A DNA stretch of 18,495 nucleotides from NCBI GenBank assembly GCA_030429325.1, contig JAUICT010000007.1, positions 1-18,495 of the forward strand, given 5' to 3'. This DNA comes from Bacteroidia bacterium. GTDB lineage: Bacteria > Bacteroidota > Bacteroidia > Flavobacteriales > Flavobacteriaceae. A program made the position numbers and the translations under genes. Shown here piece after piece: positions 7,430 to 16,442 of the stretch (position 1 is its first letter; every line of letters begins with the position of its first letter). The notes beneath the pieces are model-generated. The model saw only the letters and a list, made by a program, of their open reading frames with translations, was not told where the DNA came from and did not search any database.

Positions 7430-10204
7430 ATGGACAAAACATTTTTTCAAGGCCTTAAGATCACATTTATATTTTTGATCATCTTTGGAAGCCCTTCCTT
7501 GCTTGCTTCGGATAATATTGCAAGTTATGCCACACTCAAGGTTTCCTCAGAACTACAGGGAAGTGAAGCCTCCAAATTGGTTGATGGTGTAATTCGATTG
7601 GACGGTATGGGTGAGTGGGCCAGTAAAGGAGAGCGAAAGGCATGGGGAGCCAACCTATTGCCTTGGCTTCAAATGGAATGGGACAGACCTCGAAGCATTA
7701 ACACCATAGTCATTTATGATCGGCCGGGTCTGGACGAACATACTGCAGGAGGTGTCCTTAAGTTTAGTGATGGTTCCGTTATTAGGGTAACCACCATCCC
7801 AAATAATGGCGATGCCAAAAGAGTGGAGTTTCCTGCCAAGAGTGTACAATGGGTGCGTTTCGAGGTAACCGATGGGGAAGGGCTTAACCTGGGACTTTCC
7901 GAAATGGAGGTGTTCGCATCACCAACAGATAGCGAAAACCCTTTGTTTTGGGTAAACCCGTTTATAGAATCCGCCAAAGGACGTTATTTTTTCTTCACAC
8001 CCGGAGCACATCCCATGGGAATGGTGGCTGCTGCCCCCGTGACTCGAAATAAAAATCAATATGGGGGAGGGTACAACTATAATTCCACAGAGGTGTTAGG
8101 GTTCGAACAGATTCATGGTTGGTGTCTTTCCGGAATACAGATCATGCCCACACTTGGTAATATAGACCCTACTTTGGGAGATCAAGGTTGGAAGTCGAGT
8201 TTTAGTCATGATGATGAAATAGCCATGCCCGGCTATCAACGCCTATATCTTAAAGAGCACCATGTGTGGACAGAGCTTACCAGTACCAAGCGTACTACCT
8301 TATATCGGTTTAAATACACAAAAGCGGACAAGGCCGGTATCTTGACCAATTTAGGAGGATATCTAGGGAACTCTACCATGATCAATGCAGATGTTCGCAA
8401 GGTCAACCAAAATGAGTTGGAAGGTTCCTTTGATTCAGCGGGTAGGTTTTGGGGTGGTCCGGAAAAGGTCAAGGTGTTTTTTGTGATTCAATTTGATAAA
8501 TCCTTCAAATCCTTGGATGGATGGAAGGACAAAGAAAGATTCGACAATATCAACTCTATAAAGGGGAGCGATACCATGACCCGTAGAGATTCGGTCGTTT
8601 TTGCCGGAATTACCCAGAGCTATTGGGATGCGCCGACTACGGGAATTGCTGCCAATTATGATGTAGAGGCTGGGGAAGAAGTTCAAATGAAGATTTCCAT
8701 TTCATATACCTCTGTGGAAAATGCCCGCAAAAATCTTCAAACCGAAGCTCCACATTGGGATTTTGACCGTTACAAAGAAGATGCCTTCAAAATATGGGAA
8801 GAAAAACTGGGTAGAATTGCGGTTAAGGGAGGAACCGAGCAGCAACGTGAAAAGTTTTATACCGACTTATGGCATATACTTTTGGGAAGAAGGATCCTTA
8901 ATGATGTTAGTGGTGATTATCCCGATTATACCCAAGGAGAACGTCATGGAAACTTTACCAAGGCCGATTTAAAAGTAAGGTCGCTCCCAAAAGGAAAAGA
9001 TGGGGAGTCTAAGTTCAATATGTACAATTTTGATGCCCTTTGGCTAACCCAATGGAACCTGAACATTGTTTGGGGATTGGCATGGCCCGAAATTTTGGAT
9101 GATTTTTCGGCCTCCTTGGTCCAATATGCAGATAATGGTGGGTTGCTACCTAGAGGCGCCATAGCAGGGGGGTATTCGTATATAATGACAGGAAACCCGG
9201 CAACAAATATGCTGGTGAGCACCTACATGAAAGATTTGATGACAAAAACAAGTCCAAAACACGCGTTTCAGGTCATGAAAAACAATCACATGCCCGGAGG
9301 TATGATGAGCGCCTCTGCGGAAGACCTAGAGTTTTACATAGAAAATGGGTATTGCCCAGAAAATGCTGGCAAAACATTGGAGTGGGCCTTTCAAGATTGG
9401 TCCCTGTCCCAAATGGCAAAGAAAATGGGTAGGGCGAAGGATCATGCCTATTTTTCCAAAAGAGCGGAAGGATGGACCAAATTGTTTCACTCCGACTCAA
9501 AATTACTGTTACCCAAAGACAAATCGGGCAATTGGGTGCATACAGATTTGTTGTCTGGTCATGGTTGGGTAGAATCCAACGCATGGCAAGGAACCTGGTC
9601 GGTCTCCCATGGCATATCTAAATTGTCACAGCTTATGGGAGGGAACGATGCCCTTGCCGATAAGCTCAACTTTGCCTTTGAGCAAGCCGCTCCCGAAGAT
9701 TTTGTATTTGGGTATTCCGATGGCTACGTCAGTTATGCCAATCAACCAGGTTGTTCCAATGCGCATGTTTTTAACCATGTACAAAAGCCATGGCTCACAC
9801 AATATTGGGTGAGAAGGGTAAATGAGCAGGCTTATGGAGCAACAACTGTAGATCAAGGATACGGAGGCCATGATGAGGACCAAGGTCAGATGAGTGGCGT
9901 AAGTGCCTTGATGTCCATGGGGCTTTTTAGCTTAACAGGGAACAATTCCATCACACCGACCTACGAAATTACGAGTCCCATCTTTGACGAGATAACCATA
10001 AAACTCAATCCAATGTACTACGAAGGAGAGGAGTTTACCATCAAAACTTTGGACAACAGTAAGGAGAATACCTATATCCAAGAGGCGACATTGAACAATA
10101 GGCCGCTCCAAAAGTATTGGTTCACGCACGATGTATTTCAAAAAGGGGGAGAGCTTATTCTACAGCTAGGGCCCGAACCAAATACCAATTGGGGCATTGA
10201 ATAG
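7430..10204 (+). CDS. GH92 exo-alpha-mannosidase with N-terminal F5/8C-like domain
   Basis: The 924-residue product has a signal peptide (about 1-27, ending LLAS). Residues 28-165 form a discoidin-like (F5/8 type C) domain, with LVDGVIRLDGMGEWAS and a closing LGLSEMEVFAS. The GH92 catalytic region starts at VNPFIE (175-180) and keeps the PGAHPMGMV strand. The acid-type motif is GWVESNAWQ (Glu715) and the base motif is HDEDQGQMS (Asp815, Asp817). Family members are Ca2+-dependent inverting exo-alpha-mannosidases acting on N-glycans or alpha-mannans. The loop that usually reads NEP.HHIPYL is NQPGCSNAHVF here (Q772, C775, S776), so linkage or substrate preference may differ from well-studied members. 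There is no lipobox, so the enzyme is probably periplasmic. Two stop codons (TAG TAA) end the frame. Confidence 0.92.
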   Translation: MDKTFFQGLKITFIFLIIFGSPSLLASDNIASYATLKVSSELQGSEASKLVDGVIRLDGMGEWASKGERKAWGANLLPWLQMEWDRPRSINTIVIYDRPGLDEHTAGGVLKFSDGSVIRVTTIPNNGDAKRVEFPAKSVQWVRFEVTDGEGLNLGLSEMEVFASPTDSENPLFWVNPFIESAKGRYFFFTPGAHPMGMVAAAPVTRNKNQYGGGYNYNSTEVLGFEQIHGWCLSGIQIMPTLGNIDPTLGDQGWKSSFSHDDEIAMPGYQRLYLKEHHVWTELTSTKRTTLYRFKYTKADKAGILTNLGGYLGNSTMINADVRKVNQNELEGSFDSAGRFWGGPEKVKVFFVIQFDKSFKSLDGWKDKERFDNINSIKGSDTMTRRDSVVFAGITQSYWDAPTTGIAANYDVEAGEEVQMKISISYTSVENARKNLQTEAPHWDFDRYKEDAFKIWEEKLGRIAVKGGTEQQREKFYTDLWHILLGRRILNDVSGDYPDYTQGERHGNFTKADLKVRSLPKGKDGESKFNMYNFDALWLTQWNLNIVWGLAWPEILDDFSASLVQYADNGGLLPRGAIAGGYSYIMTGNPATNMLVSTYMKDLMTKTSPKHAFQVMKNNHMPGGMMSASAEDLEFYIENGYCPENAGKTLEWAFQDWSLSQMAKKMGRAKDHAYFSKRAEGWTKLFHSDSKLLLPKDKSGNWVHTDLLSGHGWVESNAWQGTWSVSHGISKLSQLMGGNDALADKLNFAFEQAAPEDFVFGYSDGYVSYANQPGCSNAHVFNHVQKPWLTQYWVRRVNEQAYGATTVDQGYGGHDEDQGQMSGVSALMSMGLFSLTGNNSITPTYEITSPIFDEITIKLNPMYYEGEEFTIKTLDNSKENTYIQEATLNNRPLQKYWFTHDVFQKGGELILQLGPEPNTNWGIE

Positions 10205-10220
10205 TAAAAATGACGAATAG

Positions 10221-10234
10221 CTTCCGTTGGGAAG
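10221..10234 (+). other. Small hairpin between the GH92 and VCBS genes
   Basis: CTTCC (10221-10225) and GGAAG (10230-10234) form a 5-bp stem with a GTTG loop in the longest intergenic gap of the operon (39 bp). There is no U-tract, so it is not a standard terminator. AGAAGG (10233-10238) overlaps the right arm and lies 5 nt before the ATG at 10244. It looks like a Shine-Dalgarno sequence, unusual for this phylum, and the hairpin could partly hide it. Confidence 0.3.
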
Positions 10235-10243
10235 AAGGCAGCA

Positions 10244-13200
10244 ATGAAAAAAAGGAATGTAACATTTGGGATTTGGTCTTTTCCATTATTGATATTGATG
10301 GTCTCTTGTCAGAAGACTGTAGATCAAGGGGAATACCTTTTTGAGCCAGTTGCTGCCGAAGCTTCCGGAATCCATTTTTCCAATGATCTTCCTTTGGATG
10401 ATGATTTGAATATCCTTAACTATATCTACTATTTCAATGGCGGTGGTATAGCAGTGGGAGATTTAAACAACGATGGATGGGATGATCTTTTTTTTACCGG
10501 AAACCAAGTTTCCAATAAACTGTACCTCAATCAAGGTGGGTTAAAGTTTAAGGATATTACCAAGAAATCCGGTCTGGAGTCTGAAGGATGGTCTTCTGGT
10601 GTGAGCATGGTGGATATTAATACAGATGGTTGGTTGGACATATATGTGTGCCGATCCGGGCATTTAGATCCTGACCAGCGCAAGAACCTGCTTTACATTA
10701 ACCAAAAGGATGGAACCTTTGTTGAAATGGCCAAAGAATATGGTTTGGCAGACCCCTCTTATTCCACACAAGCAGCCTTTTTCGATTATGATCTGGACGG
10801 TGATCTGGATATGTATTTACTCAACCATATGCACCAAATGGCAGGAATGAACAATCCTGTGCCAAGAAAACTGAACGGTGAATCTGAAAGTACCGACAAA
10901 CTATACAGAAACGATGGTGTGGAGTCATTAGGGCATCCAACGTTTACAGAGGTCTCCCAAGAGGCTGGTATTACTATTGAGGGATTTGGCCTTGGTGTTG
11001 GGATAAGCGATCTAGATCAAGATGGGTACCCCGATATCTATGTGTCTAATGATTTTATTTCCAATGATATTCTCTATATCAACCAAGGTGATGGAACTTT
11101 TATAGATCGGACCAAGGCATATCTCAGCCATCAGAGCCATAATGGCATGGGTAATGATATTGCGGATATCAACAACGATGGCCTTACCGATATTTTGGTG
11201 TTGGACATGTTGCCGTCGGATAATCGCCGCAGAAAGCTAATGCTGAACAAACCCAATTATAACTTATTTGAATTCAGTAAAAGTTTGGGGTATCAACCCC
11301 AATACATGAGAAACACCTTTCAATTGAACAATGGCAAGCATGCCCCGTTCAGTGAGGTGGGCCAACTTATGGGGATTAGTAGCACCGACTGGAGCTGGGG
11401 AGGGCTAATGGCGGATTATAATGGTGACGGTCTAAAGGATATGTTCATTACCACGGGCTACTTGAAAGATATGACCGATCTGGATTTTATCGTATATAGG
11501 AGGAAACAGTTCAAATTTAGGACCCGAGAGGAAGCGGACAGTATATATTTGGCCAGTATCAATAAACTACCAGAGGTCCCACTCCAAAACTACCTTTACA
11601 AGAACAATGGAAGCCTGAATTTTGAAGATACATCATTAAAATGGGCACCAGGGTCGCTAGGATTCTCTAATGGTGCGGTGTACGCAGATTTGGACAATGA
11701 TGGAGATTTGGATATTGTTACCAATAACATTAATGAAAAAGCAAGTGTACTGGAAAACACATCGTCCCATAAAGGAAATGAAAGACGTAATGGGTTAAAA
11801 TTGAATTTTGAAGGTCCACAAACCAATCCAAATGGGATAGGGGCGAAAGTATGGGCATATGCAGATGGCAGTGTTCAATTTTTGGAAAACTATACTACTC
11901 GTGGATTTCAATCCAGTGTGGCGCCTTCACTGTATTTTGCCTTTCAAGAGCATAAAAGAAAGGACAGTCTTGTGGTAGTTTGGCCAGATGGAAAGAGAAA
12001 ATCTTATGGCAATTCAGTCATGGACTCCATCGCAACACTTCGATATACCGATGCTACCGAAACAGTCTTGCCAAAAAGGGATATAGAAGAGGGGCAAATT
12101 TTTGCAAAGGTGGATGGGTTACTCCAGTTTGAACACCAAGAAATTCCATTTTCAGATTTTGATATAGAACCACTTATTCCACAGAAATTCTCTACTAGTG
12201 GGCCCTCACTTGCGGTGGCAGATGCCAATGGGGATGGTCTGGATGATATTTTTATAGGGGGTTCACATGGCTTTCCCGGTCAACTGCATATACAAACCAT
12301 GGACGGGAAATTTATCGCCAATACTTTGGTGATGGATGCTGAACACGAAGATGTTGGCAGTTTATGGTTTGATGCGGACAATGATGGTGATAATGATCTC
12401 TACGTGGTTAGTGGGGGGTCTGAGTTTTCATTGATGAAACCGGGATATTATCAGGATAGATTGTATTTAAATGATGGCCAAGGAAATTTATCCTTGTCCG
12501 TTGACGCTTTACCCAATATGAGTACAAGCGGGAGCTGTGCAGTTGCTTCGGACTATGATCAGGATGGAGACCTTGATCTTTTTGTTGGTGGAATGGTGGT
12601 TCCTGGAAGTTATGGAGTGTCGCCCAAAAGTTATATACTGGAAAACAATCAAGGCAAATTCTCTGATGTAACTGCGGACAGATTGGGTGAACAAGAGTTG
12701 GGCATGGTGTCCTCGGCACTTTGGACGGATGTGGACAATGATGGTCGGACCGATCTTATAGTTGTTGGAAAGTGGATGCCGATAACTATTTATCTAAATA
12801 AAAAAGAAAGCTTCGAAAAGATAGAATTACCCATTTCAACAGGTTGGTGGAATAGCATCAATGGCGGCGATTTTGATAATGATGGGGATACGGATTATAT
12901 CATTGGAAATCAAGGGTTGAACAGTGTCTATAGTGCAACAGGAGAATATCCTATGGAGCTATATATAGGCGATTTTGATAGGGATGGAAAGATTGATCCG
13001 CTTATTTCTCAATATAGTTTGAGTCCTGAAGGAGGCTTTAAAAGTTATCCTTTGGCATCCAGGGATTTATTGGCGGAACAAATGGTTTCCATTAAAAGTA
13101 GATATAAAAACTACCGTTCCTATGCCGATCTAGAGATTAAGGACCTTCTTTTGAACAGTATGGAGGAAAACCCTATTAAGAAAGAAGTAAGACAGCTAAA

Positions 13201-13738
13201 AAACATATATGTTGAGAACCTTGGAGAAGGTAAATTCAAATTAAAGGAATTACCAAAGGAAGCTCAATGGGCCCCGGTTATGGGTACCAATATTACTGAT
13301 TTAGATCAAGATGGCAATCTCGATGCGGTCCTCATTGGAAATTTCTACGATTACGAAGTGGGTTATGGGCAAAACGATGCTTTTCTCGGGCTTGTTTTAA
13401 AAGGGGATGGAAAAGGGAACTTTGTGCCTATGCACCATAAGGTAACTGGTTTTTTAATACACGGGAATGCCAGGGCCTTGGTCAAAGTTATGGGGCAAGA
13501 CAAAGAATTTTTGGTGTCCTCACTCAACAGGGATAGTATTCAGGTTCATAAAACCCGGAAAAGGTCGGGCAATATAATAGAGATTCCAGCTAATGCGAAG
13601 TCTGGAATAATCACTTTAGAAAACGGAATAAAAAGAAAAATAGAATTCTATAACGGTGCGGGCTATTTATCGCAATCCACCAAAAAGATTGTTTTGCCGA
13701 AGAATGCCGAAATAGCGTTTAAAACCAATCAAGATTAA
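10244..13738 (+). CDS. Large VCBS/FG-GAP repeat lipoprotein with central ASPIC/UnbV domain
   Basis: The 1164-residue product has a signal peptide with lipobox MVSC (Cys22). It contains fourteen calcium-binding DxDxDGxxD-type motifs, beginning at residues 73, 124, 181, 256, 308, 391, 482, 660, 710, 770, 829, 876, 910 and 1019 (for example DLNNDGWDDL and DYDQDGDLDL). An ASPIC/UnbV domain lies between the two sets, at about 516-590, with NPNGIGAKVWA and VVVWPDGKRKSYG. The two sets of seven suggest two beta-propellers flanking the ASPIC domain. C-terminal to residue 1060 is a beta-rich tail without such motifs. Proteins like this are frequent in flavobacterial PULs but their task is not established; surface glycan binding or scaffolding is inference. 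I see no hydrolase motif. The gene ends 6 bp before the kinase-isomerase gene. Confidence 0.93.
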   Translation: MKKRNVTFGIWSFPLLILMVSCQKTVDQGEYLFEPVAAEASGIHFSNDLPLDDDLNILNYIYYFNGGGIAVGDLNNDGWDDLFFTGNQVSNKLYLNQGGLKFKDITKKSGLESEGWSSGVSMVDINTDGWLDIYVCRSGHLDPDQRKNLLYINQKDGTFVEMAKEYGLADPSYSTQAAFFDYDLDGDLDMYLLNHMHQMAGMNNPVPRKLNGESESTDKLYRNDGVESLGHPTFTEVSQEAGITIEGFGLGVGISDLDQDGYPDIYVSNDFISNDILYINQGDGTFIDRTKAYLSHQSHNGMGNDIADINNDGLTDILVLDMLPSDNRRRKLMLNKPNYNLFEFSKSLGYQPQYMRNTFQLNNGKHAPFSEVGQLMGISSTDWSWGGLMADYNGDGLKDMFITTGYLKDMTDLDFIVYRRKQFKFRTREEADSIYLASINKLPEVPLQNYLYKNNGSLNFEDTSLKWAPGSLGFSNGAVYADLDNDGDLDIVTNNINEKASVLENTSSHKGNERRNGLKLNFEGPQTNPNGIGAKVWAYADGSVQFLENYTTRGFQSSVAPSLYFAFQEHKRKDSLVVVWPDGKRKSYGNSVMDSIATLRYTDATETVLPKRDIEEGQIFAKVDGLLQFEHQEIPFSDFDIEPLIPQKFSTSGPSLAVADANGDGLDDIFIGGSHGFPGQLHIQTMDGKFIANTLVMDAEHEDVGSLWFDADNDGDNDLYVVSGGSEFSLMKPGYYQDRLYLNDGQGNLSLSVDALPNMSTSGSCAVASDYDQDGDLDLFVGGMVVPGSYGVSPKSYILENNQGKFSDVTADRLGEQELGMVSSALWTDVDNDGRTDLIVVGKWMPITIYLNKKESFEKIELPISTGWWNSINGGDFDNDGDTDYIIGNQGLNSVYSATGEYPMELYIGDFDRDGKIDPLISQYSLSPEGGFKSYPLASRDLLAEQMVSIKSRYKNYRSYADLEIKDLLLNSMEENPIKKEVRQLKNIYVENLGEGKFKLKELPKEAQWAPVMGTNITDLDQDGNLDAVLIGNFYDYEVGYGQNDAFLGLVLKGDGKGNFVPMHHKVTGFLIHGNARALVKVMGQDKEFLVSSLNRDSIQVHKTRKRSGNIIEIPANAKSGIITLENGIKRKIEFYNGAGYLSQSTKKIVLPKNAEIAFKTNQD

Positions 13739-13744
13739 AGCTTC

Positions 13745-16429
13745 ATGCAGGATAAAAATACGTACTATCTCGGTATAGATATAGGAGGCAGCCATTTTGC
13801 CATGGGTGTTGTCGATACCGATACGATGTCTTTGTTAGCAGGAACAGTAGAGCGTTTTCCTGTGGATAGTGGATTATCGGCCCTGCCTGTATTGAACCAA
13901 TTGATCCGGTCTATAAGGCAGACCATTACAAATTTTCAAAAACCGATCAAGGGCATTGGAATATCCGTACCCGGTCCATTCGATTATGAACAAGGTGTTT
14001 CATACATCTTTGGGCTAAATAAATTTGATTCCCTATATGGGGTCAATATTAAACTGTTCTTGTGGTCCCATCTACAAGACACCTTGGAATCTATTGAACA
14101 GATAGCCTTCCTTAATGATGCCGATAGCTTTGTACTTGGTGAGACCTATTCCAATAATTTGCATAGCGGTAAAGTCCTAGGGGTAACGCTGGGCACGGGA
14201 ATTGGGTCAGGATTTGTGGTCGATGGAAAAGTGGTTACAAATAGCGACCATATACCCGAGGATGGCAATATTTACAACCTTCCCTTTAAGGGGAAAAGAG
14301 TTGAGGACTGGATTTCTACCCAATGGTTTTTGGATACTTTTTTCAAAACTTTTGGAGAGTCCGTGGACAATGTGAAACAAATAGCAGACCATGCGGAAAC
14401 CTCTGAAAAAGCAAAGGACATTTTTGAACAATATGGACAACATTTGGGAGAAGTGATGTGTTCACTTTCTGGCTCGTTCAAACCGGATGCCCTTGTTATT
14501 GGCGGCAGTATCTCAAAAAGTTATCACTTGTTCAACAACGCATTCGAAACGTGTGCGACCCCCCAAAATATTCGAATTACAAAAGGCACGGCCAACGCGG
14601 CCATAGTAGGTGCCGTCATTCATTTAACCATTAAACAGAATAAATTGAGCACAAAAAGAAAAACGGAGCAGTATGTGATGCCAATGCGAGCAGATGAGTC
14701 TAGAAAAGATGAAGGCTATACGGTGTACCCCTCTTTTGAGATTGCAACAGGGACCGTTTCCATGGGTGTGGAAAGCCTTATTGACGAACTTCCCAAAGAG
14801 GGATGTGTTCTCATAGATGGTTATATGGGCGCATACTGGGAAGAGTTCATGGCCCAGGTTTCCGCAGCACTTCAAACAAGAAATGTGGAACATATGGGCT
14901 ATGATATGGCGTCGGCATATAAGGAAGCTGATGTCATAAATAATATGGTTGAACCGTTTTTGGGCGGGGATGACCCAGTTTTTGGTCAAATCTATCCAGG
15001 TAACCTTAAAGATTTCTTTGATAACCAGAAGCTAAACTCAATCCAGCCGATCGAGGGGATACTAAATATTTTTTATGGACCAGGGGCGGCATTAAGTGGG
15101 CAGAAAGGGACCATTGTTTATATAGATGTACCCAAGAACGAAATACAGTTCCGTTCCAGAGCTGGACAAGTTGCCAATTTGGGCAATGTCATGGTTGAGG
15201 ATAACAAACAACAGTACAAGCGGATGTACTTTATTGATTGGCAGGTACTCAATAAACACAAGCAACAACTTTTAAAGGATATTGATTTTGTTGTTGATGG
15301 ACAGTTTGGGAGTGACATTACTTGGTGTGACGGCGACACCTTGAGGAAGGGACTACAAGAAATGGCATCACATGCCTTTAGGCCAAGACCTTGGTTTTCC
15401 CCTGGAATTTGGGGAGGCGATTGGATGAAGGAGAGATTTGGTGAGTTGGCCCAAGACGTTCCTAATTATGCATGGTCCTTTGAGTTGATCGCCCCGGAAA
15501 ATGGAATTGTAATCTCTAAAAATGGAGTGAGGCTGGAAGTATCCTTTGATTTTTTGATGTTCCAGGACAATCAGGCTATTTTGGGTGAAGCTGCAAGTGT
15601 TTTTGGTACCGAATTCCCTATTCGATTTGATTACTTGGATACGGTTAATGGACAAAATCTATCCCTACAATGTCATCCCACGGTTGCGTATATGCGAGAA
15701 AATTTTGGACATAATTTCACTCAGGATGAAACTTATTACATATTGGATGCGGAACCAGGAGCGAAAGTCTATTTAGGGTTCAACGAAGGCGTTCAAAAAG
15801 ATGAATTCCGCAATGCCTTGGAACAGAGTCATAGTGAAGCAAAACCTATGCCGGTTGAGGATTATGTCCAAACCTTTGAGGCAAAAAAACACGACCTCTT
15901 CCTTATACCAAACGGAACGGTACATTGTTCCGGAATTGGTAACTTGGTTTTGGAAATCAGTAGTACACCTTACATCTTTACATTTAAGATGTACGATTGG
16001 ATGCGAATGGATTTGGATGGAAAACCAAGGCCGTTGAACATAAAGCGTGGTGTGGAAAACCTCAATATGGAATGTCAGGGAGATAAGGTGCAAGCGGAGT
16101 ATATCTCCAAACCAGAGGTGTTGCAGTCTGGTGATGACTGGAAAATGATTAAGCTGCCTACACACCCTAAACATTTTTACGAAATCCATAGATATGAACT
16201 AGATAGTGAAATGACCGTATCGACCAATGGGCAGTGTCATATCCTTAATTTAGTGGAAGGCACCAAAATCAATGTTATGGCCAATGGAAGAAGTATGGAT
16301 GTGCACTATGCGGAGACATTTGTGGTTCCAGCTGCCGCGGGTAGTTATACCATCAAAAATTTGGGTACAGGAACTGCCAAAGTGGTCCAATCCAATGTAA
16401 AACCGGAGATTAGTAAAACGGGCCTATAA
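13745..16429 (+). CDS. Fused ROK-family sugar kinase and class I mannose-6-phosphate isomerase
   Basis: One uninterrupted 894-residue frame joins two enzymes. Residues 7-297 are a ROK kinase: phosphate loop DIGGSH (12-17), catalytic-Asp segment LNDAD (Asp125), LGVTLGTGIGSGF near 146-158, and DALVIGGSIS. The zinc cysteine motif normally found in ROK proteins is absent at 169-187. A charged linker (298-322) leads to a long-form isomerase: an N-terminal domain of unclear role (323-540) and a cupin-type catalytic part (546-894), with PGIWGGDWMKE, LSLQCHP (Gln642, His644), QDETYYILD (Glu662) and IPNGTVHCSG (His727), the expected metal ligands. The predicted cytosolic path is mannose to mannose-6-phosphate to fructose-6-phosphate. 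Mannose as the kinase substrate is inferred from the fusion and the neighbouring GH92. No signal peptide is present. Confidence 0.9.
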   Translation: MQDKNTYYLGIDIGGSHFAMGVVDTDTMSLLAGTVERFPVDSGLSALPVLNQLIRSIRQTITNFQKPIKGIGISVPGPFDYEQGVSYIFGLNKFDSLYGVNIKLFLWSHLQDTLESIEQIAFLNDADSFVLGETYSNNLHSGKVLGVTLGTGIGSGFVVDGKVVTNSDHIPEDGNIYNLPFKGKRVEDWISTQWFLDTFFKTFGESVDNVKQIADHAETSEKAKDIFEQYGQHLGEVMCSLSGSFKPDALVIGGSISKSYHLFNNAFETCATPQNIRITKGTANAAIVGAVIHLTIKQNKLSTKRKTEQYVMPMRADESRKDEGYTVYPSFEIATGTVSMGVESLIDELPKEGCVLIDGYMGAYWEEFMAQVSAALQTRNVEHMGYDMASAYKEADVINNMVEPFLGGDDPVFGQIYPGNLKDFFDNQKLNSIQPIEGILNIFYGPGAALSGQKGTIVYIDVPKNEIQFRSRAGQVANLGNVMVEDNKQQYKRMYFIDWQVLNKHKQQLLKDIDFVVDGQFGSDITWCDGDTLRKGLQEMASHAFRPRPWFSPGIWGGDWMKERFGELAQDVPNYAWSFELIAPENGIVISKNGVRLEVSFDFLMFQDNQAILGEAASVFGTEFPIRFDYLDTVNGQNLSLQCHPTVAYMRENFGHNFTQDETYYILDAEPGAKVYLGFNEGVQKDEFRNALEQSHSEAKPMPVEDYVQTFEAKKHDLFLIPNGTVHCSGIGNLVLEISSTPYIFTFKMYDWMRMDLDGKPRPLNIKRGVENLNMECQGDKVQAEYISKPEVLQSGDDWKMIKLPTHPKHFYEIHRYELDSEMTVSTNGQCHILNLVEGTKINVMANGRSMDVHYAETFVVPAAAGSYTIKNLGTGTAKVVQSNVKPEISKTGL

Positions 16430-16442
16430 TCAACAGTAGAGC

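Noticed and set aside
10221..10234. Hairpin as a transcription terminator after GH92
   Set aside because: The stem is only 5 bp with no following U-tract, and the next gene starts within 10 bp. The operon most likely continues through it.
14624..14989. Possible frameshift or gene boundary at the kinase-isomerase junction
   Set aside because: The plus-strand frame reads through without a stop, and codon use is even on both sides. No separate start with good context is evident for the isomerase, so the fusion is taken as real.
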